Shown: in pieces, positions 9,126 through 17,769 of the stretch | How positions within the stretch are numbered: the first letter of the stretch is position 1 | Layout: the number at the start of each line of letters is the position of its first letter | NCBI RefSeq assembly: GCF_004210215.2 | Contig: NZ_CP067394.1 | Span: 186,001 to 250,000 of the forward strand | DNA length: 64,000 nucleotides | Reading direction: 5' to 3' | Source: Cryobacterium sp. SO1 | GTDB taxonomy: Bacteria > Actinomycetota > Actinomycetes > Actinomycetales > Microbacteriaceae | The notes under the pieces: generated by a model | Told to the model about the DNA's origin: nothing | Databases searched by the model: none | What the model saw: only the letters and a program-made list of their open reading frames with translations | Program-made: the position numbers and the translations under genes

Positions 9126-9362
9126 GGTCTCCCTTGCGATGGTCCGTACAGCGTAGTCGAGGCATCCGGCGGGCTCAATGGCTTCGCCCCCAGCGGCCGG
9201 CGCCGTCCGAAACCGTCCCTTCCGACTGGTCGGCGACCAGATGTCTGCCTGGTCGGACACACCGGCCGCGAACTCGCCGCTCCTCTCTTGCCGTTGGTGC
9301 GCTGGGTGGGCGCGAACGCCGGCGATATCGTGGGCGGGCGCTGACGGGGAGGAGATCGCCGG

Positions 9363-10952
9363 CTACAGGTCCGGCAGGAACTGGCGCCAGGCCACCCGGC
9401 GCTCGCCGCGGGGATCGGATTCCACCCGGTCCTCCTCGTCGAAGATCAGGGTCAGGCGTTCACCCTCGGTATAGGCCGGCCAGTCCGGCCCGGTGAGGCC
9501 GGTGGCCGCAAAGCGCAGCCAGTGCGCGCGCATCCGGTCGCCGGTACGCAGAAAACTCGCCCGACCGCCCAGGGCCGTGAGCCTACGCAGCTGCCGGTCG
9601 GCGCCCGACGTGGAGAGGGCCAGCAATTCGAGCCCGTGGGTGGCGTCGTAGCCGAGGAGGCGCAGCAGTCGGGGAGCCAGGTCGAAGCGGTAGAGGTACA
9701 CCGGGGCCGACCGGGAATGCAGCTCGGCCACCTGCACGCTGGGAAACCAGAACGCGTAGTCACCGCTGAAGTCCACTTCGGCGCGCAGGGCAGGCAAGGC
9801 CGAGTACACCGCCCGCATGCCCTTGTGCGAGCCGGGCGGGGCGTCATCGAAGAGCGACTGAATGCGGGGGATCGACCGCGGCAGGATGTCGATCCGGCCG
9901 CGGAACATCGAGCCCTCCCGGTCGTTGGTTCCGATGATCAGCGGCACTGGATGAGCGTGGCCCCGCCGGAAAGCGTCCAGGGGGCGCTCGGGCAGAAAGG
10001 TGCCGTCGACGACGGGGGCCATGCAGAAGGTGCCGGGGTCGACATCCGGAGTGCGCTGCTGCAGCACCAGGGCGGCCCGCACCAGGGCGGGCCACGAGAC
10101 CGTGTCCAGCAGCTCGGCGGCGGGGCGCCGCCCGCCGGCCAACTCGGGCGCGCGGCCCTGCCGCAGCACCTCGATGAACTCCGACGCCCAGCGGCCGGCC
10201 AGGGCGGGGGAATACGCCGCGTTCGACGGCGGGCTCTGGGCGATTCCCCGGGCGAACAGGCCGCGGGCGGCGGGCGTTGCGAGCAGGGTCACCACGGCGT
10301 TACCGCCGGCGGACTCGCCGATCACGGTGACGTTGGCCGGGTCGCCGCCGAACGAGCGGATGTTGTCCCGCACCCACTCCAGGGCGGCGACCTGATCACG
10401 CAACCCGAGATTGCTCTCGAAGGTGCGGCTGCGGGTGCTGAATCGGCTGAAGTCGAGGTAGCCGAGGGCGCCCAGCCGGTAGTTGAGGGCGACGTAGACC
10501 GTACGGCCGCTTAGCACGATGGTCTCGCTGCGCTCGGTGAAGTCCCGCCCGGACCCAGAGGTGTAGCCGCCGCCGTGGACGTAGACCATCACCGGGAGGT
10601 TGAATTCGTTGGACCAGTCGGCGGGCCTCTGCACGTTCAGGCTGAGGCAGTCCTCGCCCATACGGGTGCTGCGGCTGACGCCCTTGAACTGGCTGCCCCG
10701 GTCCTGCGGTGCGACGGGGCCGAACCTGGTGGCATCGCGGACGCCCGTCCATGGCGTCACCGGTTGGGGTGCGCGGAACCGCAGCGGCCCGACCGGCGGG
10801 GCCGCGTAGGGGATTCCGCGCCACGTCTGCACCCCCTCGACGGGTCTGCTGCCGCGCACGAGGCCACCGGTGACGCGCACCTCGAGAGGCCAGTGCTCGG
10901 GTGCGGATGCTGTTTGCGGGGCCGGGGCAGTTGCCGGTAGAGGGCGGAACAT
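9363..10952 (-). CDS. Type-B carboxylesterase
   Basis: A 529-residue carboxylesterase/lipase family protein. The nucleophile elbow GESAGGN (serine near residue 217) and the oxyanion-hole segment YVHGGGYTSGSG are clear. Early residues ... GIPYAAPPVGPLRFRAPQP form the family's N-terminal signature. An acid and a histidine (region near YDATHGLELLAL) would complete the triad. It hydrolyses carboxylic esters; the substrate is unknown. No signal peptide is obvious. GGAGGGAT lies eight bases before the ATG. Confidence 0.9.
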   Translation of the reverse strand: MFRPLPATAPAPQTASAPEHWPLEVRVTGGLVRGSRPVEGVQTWRGIPYAAPPVGPLRFRAPQPVTPWTGVRDATRFGPVAPQDRGSQFKGVSRSTRMGEDCLSLNVQRPADWSNEFNLPVMVYVHGGGYTSGSGRDFTERSETIVLSGRTVYVALNYRLGALGYLDFSRFSTRSRTFESNLGLRDQVAALEWVRDNIRSFGGDPANVTVIGESAGGNAVVTLLATPAARGLFARGIAQSPPSNAAYSPALAGRWASEFIEVLRQGRAPELAGGRRPAAELLDTVSWPALVRAALVLQQRTPDVDPGTFCMAPVVDGTFLPERPLDAFRRGHAHPVPLIIGTNDREGSMFRGRIDILPRSIPRIQSLFDDAPPGSHKGMRAVYSALPALRAEVDFSGDYAFWFPSVQVAELHSRSAPVYLYRFDLAPRLLRLLGYDATHGLELLALSTSGADRQLRRLTALGGRASFLRTGDRMRAHWLRFAATGLTGPDWPAYTEGERLTLIFDEEDRVESDPRGERRVAWRQFLPDL

Positions 10953-11006
10953 CGGGATCCCTCCTGCCCCGTTGCTCGCCCGGGGCCTGTCGTCTCCTAG
11001 CGATGC

Positions 11007-11735
11007 TTACGGATTCGGTTCGAACCCGAAGCGTTTGCCGGCATCCCACTCCTGGCGCAGATTGCCGTAGGCGGGGATGCCGCGATTGGCCTTGAGGATC
11101 GCAGCCAGGTGCATCAGGTTCCAGGTCATGAAGGTGGTGTTGCGGTTGGTGAACTCGTTGTCGGTGCCGCCCGAGCCGGCATCCAGATAGCTCGGGCCCG
11201 GGCCGATCTCGCCGATCCAGCCGGCATCCGCTGCCGGCGGAATCGTGTAGCCGATGTGTTGCAGGCTGTACAGGATGTTGGACGAGCAGTGCTTCACGCC
11301 GTCTTCGTTGCCGGTGATGATGGCGCCGCCCACCTTGCCGTAGTAGATGTATTGGCCCTTGTCGTTGTATTCGCCGGACATCGCGTAGAGCCGCTCGATG
11401 ATGCGCTTCGTGACCGAGCTGTTGTCGCCGAGCCAGATCGGTCCACCGATCACGAGGATGTCGGCGGCCGCGACCTTGTCGAACAGCGCCGGCCAGGCAT
11501 CCGTGGCCCAGCCGTGCTCGGTCATGTCGGGGTAGACGCCGGTGGCGATGTCGAGGTCGATGGCGCGGATGACCTCGACGTGCACACCCTGCTCCCGCAT
11601 GACGTGCGCGCTGAGGGTGATGATGCCTTGCGTGTTGCTGATTTCCGGGCTGCGTTTGAGGGTGCAGTTGATGAACAGGGCGCGCAGGCCCTGATACTCG
11701 AACGAGGCCTGGGTGTTCGTGGTCGTGTGCGCCAT
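11007..11735 (-). CDS. Flavodoxin-family NAD(P)H-dependent oxidoreductase
   Basis: About 242 residues with the flavodoxin-like fold. LRALFINCTLKRSPE is the FMN phosphate-binding first strand and loop, and ADILVIGGPIWLGDNSS is the second flavin-contacting loop. Such proteins are FMN-dependent quinone or azo reductases or multimeric flavodoxin-like WrbA relatives. The substrate is unknown. The ATG at 11735 (MAHTTTN) is preferred over an upstream TTG at 11747. The 5' leader region (11736-11875) carries an unusual set of interleaved inverted repeats. Confidence 0.82.
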   Translation of the reverse strand: MAHTTTNTQASFEYQGLRALFINCTLKRSPEISNTQGIITLSAHVMREQGVHVEVIRAIDLDIATGVYPDMTEHGWATDAWPALFDKVAAADILVIGGPIWLGDNSSVTKRIIERLYAMSGEYNDKGQYIYYGKVGGAIITGNEDGVKHCSSNILYSLQHIGYTIPPAADAGWIGEIGPGPSYLDAGSGGTDNEFTNRNTTFMTWNLMHLAAILKANRGIPAYGNLRQEWDAGKRFGFEPNP

Positions 11736-11811
11736 GGGGGCAGTCAAGCACCGGTCTCCGGCGGCGTCTAGCCCGCCGCAGGTGCCCCTCGGGCGTTCGG
11801 TTTGTTCAATT

Positions 11812-11872
11812 GCGGACTTCCGGCCTTGGCCTCTGAAACGAAGGAGGGAAGTCCGCGATCGAAACGTTTCAG
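11812..11872. promoter_or_regulatory. Interleaved inverted repeats with H-type pseudoknot topology
   Basis: GCGGACTTCC (11812-11821) pairs with GGAAGTCCGC (11847-11856). CTGAAACG (11833-11840), inside that loop, pairs with CGTTTCAG (11865-11872), outside it. The order A-B-A'-B' is that of an RNA pseudoknot. The block lies between the MFS stop (11918) and the flavodoxin-family start (11735), both on the minus strand, so it could be a structured leader of the latter. GAAACGTTTC (11861-11870) is also a palindrome of the LacI-operator kind, so protein binding is an alternative. Confidence 0.5.
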
Positions 11873-11917
11873 CGCCAGGAACGAGGTGCGCGGATGCGCT
11901 CGCGAGTGGCCTCGCAG

Positions 11918-13120
11918 CTAGGGCGCGGGTGTCGGCAAGGCGGTGCGGGCCAGGCCCGGCCCGAAGCGTCGCGCCAGGAACAGCACCGGCACCAGCAGCG
12001 CCATCGGCAGCAGGAACGCCTGGGCGAGGCCGGTGGAATCGGCGAGCAGGCCCACCAGCACGGCGCCGAGCACCGCCCCGGCGTAGTTGAACAGATTCAC
12101 CCTGGCGATCACCTCGTCGCTGCGGGCCTCGTGCAGGTCGCCGGCCGCGCTGAACGCCAGCGGCACCAGGGCGCCCACCCCGAAGCCGGCCAGGGCGAAA
12201 CCGGCCACGGCGGCCCAGATGACGGGAACCATCGCGACGAGCAGGCAGCCCAGGATCGCAAGTGCCGTGGTGCAGACGGCCAGGACCACCCGGCCGAACC
12301 GGCGTACCAGCAGGTCGGCGCCGATGCGGGTGACCAGGATGGCTGCCTGGTACGCGGCATACCCCAGCGGCGCGATCGCGGCGCCGGTGAGCAGCACGTC
12401 GTGCAGATACACGGTGCTCCAGGTGCTCACCGCGGAATCGACGACGAACGCGGCCAACACCACGATGCCGAACAGGGCGATGCCGCGACCGGGCAGCTTG
12501 CCGTGCGGCGCGGCATCCGGGGCCGGGGTCAGCTTGGTGAGCCGGGGGTCGAAGCCGCGCACCCCCGCGATCGCGATCGCGAGGGCCACAACGGCGCCCG
12601 CCACCAGGGCGATACTCGCGTTCGCCGCTGTGCCGGCCACGGCGGACATCAGCAGGGCACCGACGATGGCAGCGCCGGTGTACCAGGCGAAGAACCCGGC
12701 CATCACGGCGACACCCACGCGCTGCTGCACGAGCACGCCCTGCATGGCGCCGGCAGCGTCGACGATGCCCAGGCCCGCGCCGTAGATCGCGAACGCGGCG
12801 ATGAACGCCGGCAGCCCCACCGGCGAGGCGATCAGCGGCAGGGCGACGGCTTCGAGTAGCAAACCCACCACCAGGGCCACTCGGCTACCCCAGCGCAGGG
12901 CCAGCCGGTCGGCCAGCATCGAACCGCCGGCGGCCGAGAGGCAGACCAATAGCACAATCAGCGAGACCACGGTGTCGTCGATGCCGTACCGGGTCTTGAG
13001 GTTGGGCAGGGAGGTGACCACCACCGCATAGCCGAAACCCTGAGCGACGTAACTGGCGCTCACCGCCACCCGGGAGCGCCGGATGCTGACCGGTGAGCGG
13101 ATGATCGTCGGTGAGCTCAT
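11918..13120 (-). CDS. MFS transporter
   Basis: A 400-residue major-facilitator protein with about 12 hydrophobic segments. It has an N-terminal half (YVAQGFGYAVVVTSLPNLKTRYG ...), a loop SMLADRLALRWGSR in the position of MFS motif A, and a C-terminal half that includes GADLLVRRFGR. It resembles the Bmr/YbjJ-like putative effluxers. The substrate is unknown. The ATG at 13120 overlaps the stop of an upstream short ORF (ATGA), which argues for this start rather than the 88-codon extension that also remains open. Confidence 0.82.
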   Translation of the reverse strand: MSSPTIIRSPVSIRRSRVAVSASYVAQGFGYAVVVTSLPNLKTRYGIDDTVVSLIVLLVCLSAAGGSMLADRLALRWGSRVALVVGLLLEAVALPLIASPVGLPAFIAAFAIYGAGLGIVDAAGAMQGVLVQQRVGVAVMAGFFAWYTGAAIVGALLMSAVAGTAANASIALVAGAVVALAIAIAGVRGFDPRLTKLTPAPDAAPHGKLPGRGIALFGIVVLAAFVVDSAVSTWSTVYLHDVLLTGAAIAPLGYAAYQAAILVTRIGADLLVRRFGRVVLAVCTTALAILGCLLVAMVPVIWAAVAGFALAGFGVGALVPLAFSAAGDLHEARSDEVIARVNLFNYAGAVLGAVLVGLLADSTGLAQAFLLPMALLVPVLFLARRFGPGLARTALPTPAP

Positions 13121-13334
13121 GCGGTCGGCTCCAGTTCGGGGTGGGAGCGCACGACGCCGAAGGCTTCGTGGGCGTTCTCCAGTATGGGGGTGATGTCGGC
13201 GGAGAGGAGTGCAGCGTAGAGAAAGTGGTGGTGGCGCGAGGTGAAGACGAGCGAGTCGTCGTTGGCGCTGCGCCGACAGTACAGTGCCGGCGCCCCTGAG
13301 GGCAGGAGCGTGCCCCGTGTTCAGTTGTCGCCAT
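13117..13334 (-). pseudogene. Small upstream ORF of the MFS gene, apparently frameshifted
   Basis: In the frame ending at 13117, 67 codons read coding-like sequence (ANDDSLVFTSRHHHFLYAAL ... EAFGVVRSHPELEPTA). They stop at a TGA overlapping the MFS ATG, as in a coupled operon. This frame has no usable start: going upstream it meets a TGA at about 13321. An ATG at 13334 begins MATTEHGARSCPQG in the neighbouring frame. A one-base change in the GGGG run near 13290 would join the two into a ~72-residue protein. I do not recognise the family. Confidence 0.4.
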
Positions 13335-13454
13335 ACGCAGACCCGTGGCAGCACAATGCCGGCAGTGAGCGGCACCATGCTCATCCAGCGGCTGCAAGGC
13401 GCACCAACAACCGGCCGCAGACGATTCCGCCCGTCGGCCGGTCGTTGGTTCAGC

Positions 13455-13960
13455 TCACAGGGCCTCGCTCACAGTTGACTCCAGCGCAGACCCGGAGTGC
13501 CGGCGGTGAGGGGCGCCCAGCAGGAGCAGCAGCATTCCGGCCGTAAACGGCAGGGCCGCGAGGCGGGGGAGAAAGGCGGAGTTGGTGCCGGTGGTGGCCA
13601 GGGCGGTCGCCGAGCTTGCTGTGCTGCTCAACGTGCCCTGTGCTGCCGAGCCGACGGACGACCCGGCGTTGACCGCTGTTACCGGCGCCACCGGACCCAC
13701 CGGAACAATGGTGGTGGTCCCTGTGGTGGTGGATTCGACGATGACGGAGCTCGCTTTGCCCATCAGGGTGATTGGGAACGCCACCCCGAGTATCGACTGG
13801 GTGCCGGCGAGGATGCTGTCGCTTCCGTCGGTGCTCGGGTCGGTGCCGGTGGCGCCGCCGGTGGTTCCGTTGGCCGGTTTCGTAATGGTCCCGGTGGTGG
13901 TGGGGTCACCGAGGACGGAGATGGCGTTGCCGGTTACGGCGACGGGGGTCGGGGGAGATG
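13455..13960 (-). pseudogene. C-terminal remnant of a sortase-anchored, chaplin-like repeat surface protein
   Basis: The minus-strand frame reads VAVTGNAISVLGDPTTTG, a Thr/Gly/Asp-rich linker, QSILGVAFPITLMGKASSVI, and then LATTGTN followed by a hydrophobic segment (LPFTAGMLLLLLG) and a basic tail (APHRRH). LATTG plus membrane segment plus positive tail is a sortase sorting signal. The NAISVLGD repeats are typical of chaplin-like wall proteins of this family. The frame is open upstream but has no in-frame ATG, GTG or TTG before it runs into the divergent MFS gene, so the signal peptide and most repeats are missing. Confidence 0.65.
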
Positions 13961-14027
13961 CCGTGCCTTCTGGTCCCCTGCAGTGTCGCCCACAACCTTC
14001 CGCATCTGGCCAGGATTGGGGTTGACT

Positions 14028-15419
14028 ATGGAGATGACAAACGTCCAGCGGCGCATCTTGATCGTCGCCATCCTGTCGTCATTTGTGGCGTTCCTCGACG
14101 GCTCGATCATCAATGTGGCACTGCCGGCCATCTCCGAAGAATTGGGCGGTGGCCTGCCACTGCAGCAGTGGGTGGTCGACGGGTACCTGCTCAGCCTGGG
14201 TGCGCTGATCCTCGTGGCCGGCTCACTGTCGGACACCTTCGGCAGGGTGCGGGTGCTGCGCGCCGGTCTGGTCTGGTTCGGCATCACGTCGCTGGCCTGC
14301 GGGCTCGCTCCCACCGGTGAGATCCTCGTGTTCGCCCGGCTGCTCCAGGGAGTCGCGGCCGCGCTGCTGGTGCCGAGTTCGTTGGCCCTGATCACCTCCT
14401 CCTTCAGCGGGGTCGCGCAGGGCAAGGCCATCGGCGCCTGGACCGGTTGGACCGGGGTGGCGGGGATCGCCGGCCCGCTGCTCGGCGGGATCCTGGTGGA
14501 TGCGGTGAGTTGGCGGCTGGTCTTCTTCATCAACGTCATTCCGATCGCGGTGACCCTGTTCCTGCTGCGACGGGTGGAGGACCCGGCCCGGCCCGCCGCC
14601 GGCGCCCGGGTGGACGTGCTCGGTGCCTGCCTGGCCGCGGTGGGGCTGGGCGGCCCGGTCTTCGCCCTGATCGAACAGGGCCGGTTCGGCTGGGGCAGCC
14701 CGGTCGTCTACCTCCCGATGGTGGTCGGGCTTGCCTCGTTCGCCGCGTTCCTGTGGTGGGAGGCGCGGGCGCCGCAGCCGATGATGCCGCTCGGCCTGTT
14801 CAGAGTGCGCAACTTCGCCGTGGGCAACATCGCCACCGTCGGCATCTACGCCGCGCTCAACCTGGGGTTCTTCCTCTTCGCGCTCTACCTGCAGGAGGTC
14901 GGCGGCTTCTCCGCCACCCTCGCCGGGCTGGCCGGTATCCCGGCTACCGTGATGATGCTGCTCTTCGCCACCCTCTTCGGCACCTTGGCCGGCCGGTACG
15001 GTCCGCGGTTGTTCATGACGATCGGTCCGTTCGTGGCCGGCACCGGCTTCCTGCTGGTGACCACGGCGGTACCGCCGGTTGATTTTCTGCTGCAGGTGCT
15101 GCCCGGGATCGTCCTGGTGGGGCTGGGTCTGGCGATCACCGTGGCGCCGCTCACCGCGGCCGTGCTCGGCTCGATCCACCCCGGTCAGGCGGGCATCGGT
15201 TCGGCGATCAACAACGCCGTGGCCCGCGTGGCCGGCTTGGTCGCGATCGCGATGACCGGCACCATCGTCGGATCCACCCTCGATGTCGCCGGCTTCCAAC
15301 GCGCGATGGTGGTGGTGGCCGGATTGATGTTCGCGGGCGGCATCGTCTCCTGGCTGGGCATCCGCACGGCCCTGCCCACCGCGGATGCGCCGGCCGCGGC
15401 CATCGGGAAACCCGCCTAG
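14028..15419 (+). CDS. DHA2-type MFS drug exporter (EmrB/QacA-like)
   Basis: A 463-residue major-facilitator transporter. SSFVAFLDGSIINVALPAI is the DHA2 family's motif D1 (LD-T-vNVALP type) in helix 1. GSLSDTFGRVRVL is motif A, and GWTGVAGIAGPLLGGILVDAVSWRLVFFINV is motif C with the antiporter GP pair. It probably has 12-14 membrane segments and exports hydrophobic compounds by proton antiport. The ATG at 14028 is chosen because sequence further upstream in frame belongs to the opposing surface-protein remnant. The next gene starts two bases after its stop. Confidence 0.9.
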   Translation: MEMTNVQRRILIVAILSSFVAFLDGSIINVALPAISEELGGGLPLQQWVVDGYLLSLGALILVAGSLSDTFGRVRVLRAGLVWFGITSLACGLAPTGEILVFARLLQGVAAALLVPSSLALITSSFSGVAQGKAIGAWTGWTGVAGIAGPLLGGILVDAVSWRLVFFINVIPIAVTLFLLRRVEDPARPAAGARVDVLGACLAAVGLGGPVFALIEQGRFGWGSPVVYLPMVVGLASFAAFLWWEARAPQPMMPLGLFRVRNFAVGNIATVGIYAALNLGFFLFALYLQEVGGFSATLAGLAGIPATVMMLLFATLFGTLAGRYGPRLFMTIGPFVAGTGFLLVTTAVPPVDFLLQVLPGIVLVGLGLAITVAPLTAAVLGSIHPGQAGIGSAINNAVARVAGLVAIAMTGTIVGSTLDVAGFQRAMVVVAGLMFAGGIVSWLGIRTALPTADAPAAAIGKPA

Positions 15420-15421
15420 CC

Positions 15422-15829
15422 ATGGAACATCCCCGAGTGTTCGACGAGCCGGATGCGGCGCTGGACCGCTTGCGCGCCGCCTGCCTGGCTTTCCCCGAGG
15501 CGGTCGAGGTGCTCGCCTGGGGGCGCCCGACCTTCCGCGCCGGAAAGAAGATCTTCATCACCGCCGGGGCGAGCATGGACCGGCCCCACAGCATGGTTTT
15601 CAAGCCGGACCCCGAAGAGCGCCGGGCACTGGTTCAGGATTCGCGATTCTTCATCCCGCCGTATTTCGGGCCCGCCGGCTGGCTCGGTATCGACTTCGAC
15701 TCGCCCCGCACCGACTGGGTGGAGCTGGCCGAACTGGTGGAAACGTCCTATCGCCAGGTCGCCCTCAAGCGCCAACTCGTGCAATTGAACCGCTGGAGGG
15801 CCCCTGGCGCACTTGGGGGCTCCAAATAA
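15422..15829 (+). CDS. MmcQ/YjbR-family DNA-binding-like protein
   Basis: A 135-residue MmcQ/YjbR protein. LAFPEAVEVLAWGRPTFRAGKKIFITAG, then KPDPEERRALVQDSRFFIPPYFGPAGWLGIDF and DWVELAELVETSYRQVALKR are the conserved blocks. The fold is CyaY-like. Members are called DNA-binding, but the function is not settled. It starts two bases after the MFS stop, so it is probably in the same transcript. It is the last gene before the tRNA-Arg integration site. Confidence 0.85.
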   Translation: MEHPRVFDEPDAALDRLRAACLAFPEAVEVLAWGRPTFRAGKKIFITAGASMDRPHSMVFKPDPEERRALVQDSRFFIPPYFGPAGWLGIDFDSPRTDWVELAELVETSYRQVALKRQLVQLNRWRAPGALGGSK

Positions 15830-15881
15830 CTGTTATAGTTTCTAAGTTGTCTTCGAGGGTTTCGATCCTGAAGTCATCACT

Positions 15882-15954
15882 GCGCCCGTAGCTCAACGGA
15901 TAGAGCATCTGACTACGGATCAGAAGGTTGGGGGTTCGAATCCCTTCGGGCGCA
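15882..15954 (+). tRNA. tRNA-Arg(ACG), island integration target
   Basis: A 73-nt tRNA with acceptor GCGCCCG/CGGGCGC, anticodon stem TCTGA/TCAGA, loop CTACGGA (anticodon ACG, with A34 normally deaminated to inosine by TadA, whose gene is at 30439) and T arm GGGGGTTCGAATCCCTT. It stays intact because the element brought its own copy of the 3' half. Its native terminator is now 4.9 kb away at 20832. Confidence 0.97.
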
Positions 15955-15955
15955 C
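15905..15955. other. attL: left attachment repeat inside tRNA-Arg
   Basis: The 51 bases from the anticodon stem through the tRNA 3' end are repeated at 20755-20805. The only difference is C at 15944 against A at 20794, in the T stem. Confidence 0.85.
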
Positions 15956-16141
15956 GGATTGAAAGCGGTTCACTTCGGTGGGCCGCTTTTGTCGTTTCTG
16001 CCCTCTCACCAGCGCTTATGCGGTCGGCGTTGGGCTCGGTGCCGAATCCGGTGGGCGCTCCGGGCTGTCGCGAGTCTGCCGAACGTGCAGCGCTGACAGC
16101 AACCGTGACAGCAACCGCGATGGAATGGCCGTGATTCAAGG

Positions 16142-16378
16142 TCATCTGGATGTTCCTTTCTTCGTCGTAATAGTGAGTGTTCCCTCGTCGAGGATGACCC
16201 GAGCGTGGTCGTTGTCTTCATGCAGGGGAGCGGCCTCCTCCGCGCATTGCTGCAAGCGGTCGAGCTCTAGTTCGTCCTGAGTGCAGTCGGCCCAGACCGA
16301 ACCACATTCGTCGCACCAGGTCTCCCAACCGCCGCCGAGTCGAGATGACCAGGCGATCTCCACCGCGGACACGCTCAC
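16142..16378 (-). CDS. Small hypothetical protein with a cysteine knuckle
   Basis: A 78-residue acidic protein with no recognised family. It has WCDECGSVWADC near residue 21, a possible small metal site with a CxxC pair. The C-terminal segment ARVILDEGTLTITTKKG looks like beta structure. Its GTG overlaps the integrase stop by four bases (GTGA), so it is the last gene of the xis-int transcript and lies next to attL. It could be an element accessory factor. Confidence 0.55.
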   Translation of the reverse strand: MSVSAVEIAWSSRLGGGWETWCDECGSVWADCTQDELELDRLQQCAEEAAPLHEDNDHARVILDEGTLTITTKKGTSR

Positions 16379-17534
16379 CGATTGCTCCCGAGAATGTCGT
16401 CCATCGCGGTGGCTGCATCAGTGAGTGTGCTCGGCATCACATGGGCGTAGAGGTCTGTCGTGATGCTGAGCGTCGAGTGGCCGAGCAGATCCATGACCAC
16501 CCGTGGTGGAACGCTCTGGGCGAAGAGCAGCGAGGCGCAGGCATGCCGCAGATCGTGAAACCGGATGCGACGGAGGCCGGGTGTCGCTGTAAGCGCGTCG
16601 AAGTCGCGACGCAAGTTGCTCGGCTCGAGAGGTGTGCCGATGGACGTAGTGAAGACCAAATCGGCGAATTGTGCGGGCGGTGCGTGGCCGTGAGAGCGCG
16701 CCTCTTCAAGCTCTGCGGTTTGGCGAACGCGATGCGATCGCAGCGCCATAAGAACTGAGGCTGGCAACGGAACCGAGCGACGTGACCGGGCGGAATTTCC
16801 GCGGACCGAGCACCAAGCCTTTGTCTGACCCCAGGCGTTGCAGAGTCTGGCGCACATGAAGCAATCCGCCATCCAGGTCGAGATCGGCCCAACGCAGCCC
16901 GAAAAGCTCTCCACGACGAAGGCCAAATGCGTATGCCACGAGAAAGAGTGTGCGGAGGCGATGGCTTGCGGCGGCTGCGCCGAAAATAGACACCTCCTGT
17001 GCGCTCCACGGCTTCCTTTCACTCTTCTCGAGGCGGGGAGGGCGCACCAGGCTGGCGACGTTCCGACTGATGTGTTCTTCACGAACCGCCTCCGAGAGCA
17101 TCGGGCGCAGCACGGCATGGGCCAATTGCACAGTTCGCGCGGATACGCCCGCCGCCGCCACATGGACATGAAGCTTCCGGATGTGCGCGGGAGTGAGGCT
17201 CTCGAGCTTTACCGTGCCCAGCACAGGGGCGATGTACTTGCGCATCACCCAGGAGTAGCTCGAGTGCGTAGACGATCTCACCGACCCGGCCAGGATGGTG
17301 TCGAGCCAGTGGGCCGAGTAGGTTGCGACTGTCCACGAGCTACCCGCCATGGGAATGCCTCGCTCGGTCTGAGTGACAAAGGTCGCGGAGCTTTGAACTC
17401 ACCGCGCTGCGCGAGATTCCATAGACCTGACGACGGATCCGGCTGCCATCGGGGCGCAGAACGTAGGTAGCCCCGGTCCAGCGACCATCCCGGCGTTGGT
17501 AGACGGTGCCTTCGCCGTTGGCGCGCTTGCTCAT
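16375..17534 (-). pseudogene. int: Tyrosine recombinase (phage integrase), two frameshifts
   Basis: Three frames together encode a complete ~385-residue integrase. The N-terminal arm-binding segment MSKRANGEGTVYQRRDGRW runs from the ATG at 17534. The core-binding and first catalytic part (YSAHWLDTILAG ... YAFGLRRGELFGLRW) lies in a second frame. RSVPLPASVL ... FHDLRHACASLLF ... LLGHSTLSITTDLYAH lies in a third. The Arg, His-x-x-Arg, His and Tyr catalytic residues are all present. Removing one T at about 17378-17381 restores RDL-VTQTERGIP, and removing one T at about 16794-16799 restores GPRK-SARSRRSVPLP. As read, no full protein is made. The ATG overlaps the excisionase stop. Confidence 0.8.
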
Positions 17535-17710
17535 CGAGTAGCGGTGAGCAACCGCTCCGCATATGCACGTACAGACACCACCGCCACTCGGCGGGACCGG
17601 CCGATCTTGACGCTGGGAATCGTGCCGAGTCGCAGTAGGTCGTAGACCGTTGAGCGGCCGATGCCGAGAGACTCCGCGACCTCTTCGGATGTGAGCATGA
17701 GCTTTTCCAT
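17531..17710 (-). CDS. xis: Excisionase (MerR/AlpA-like helix-turn-helix)
   Basis: A 59-residue winged-helix/HTH protein. KLMLTSEEVAESLGIGRSTVYDLLRLG is the helix-turn-helix, and TIPSVKIGRSRRVAVVSVRAY is the wing. This is the standard form of small excisionases that bend attachment-site DNA and steer the integrase toward excision. The ATG at 17710 is chosen because it begins the conserved domain. Its stop overlaps the integrase ATG (ATGA). It is intact although the integrase is not. Confidence 0.85.
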   Translation of the reverse strand: MEKLMLTSEEVAESLGIGRSTVYDLLRLGTIPSVKIGRSRRVAVVSVRAYAERLLTATR

Positions 17711-17769
17711 CAATGTCTTCTCCTGGTTCGTGACCAGCCGGCCACTCAAGCGCGCCCAATGAACCCGAT

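Noticed and set aside
13497..14027. N-terminal extension of the DHA2 transporter by 177 codons
   Set aside because: The extension is Gly/Arg filler antisense to the surface-protein remnant; the transporter family starts at the ATG at 14028.
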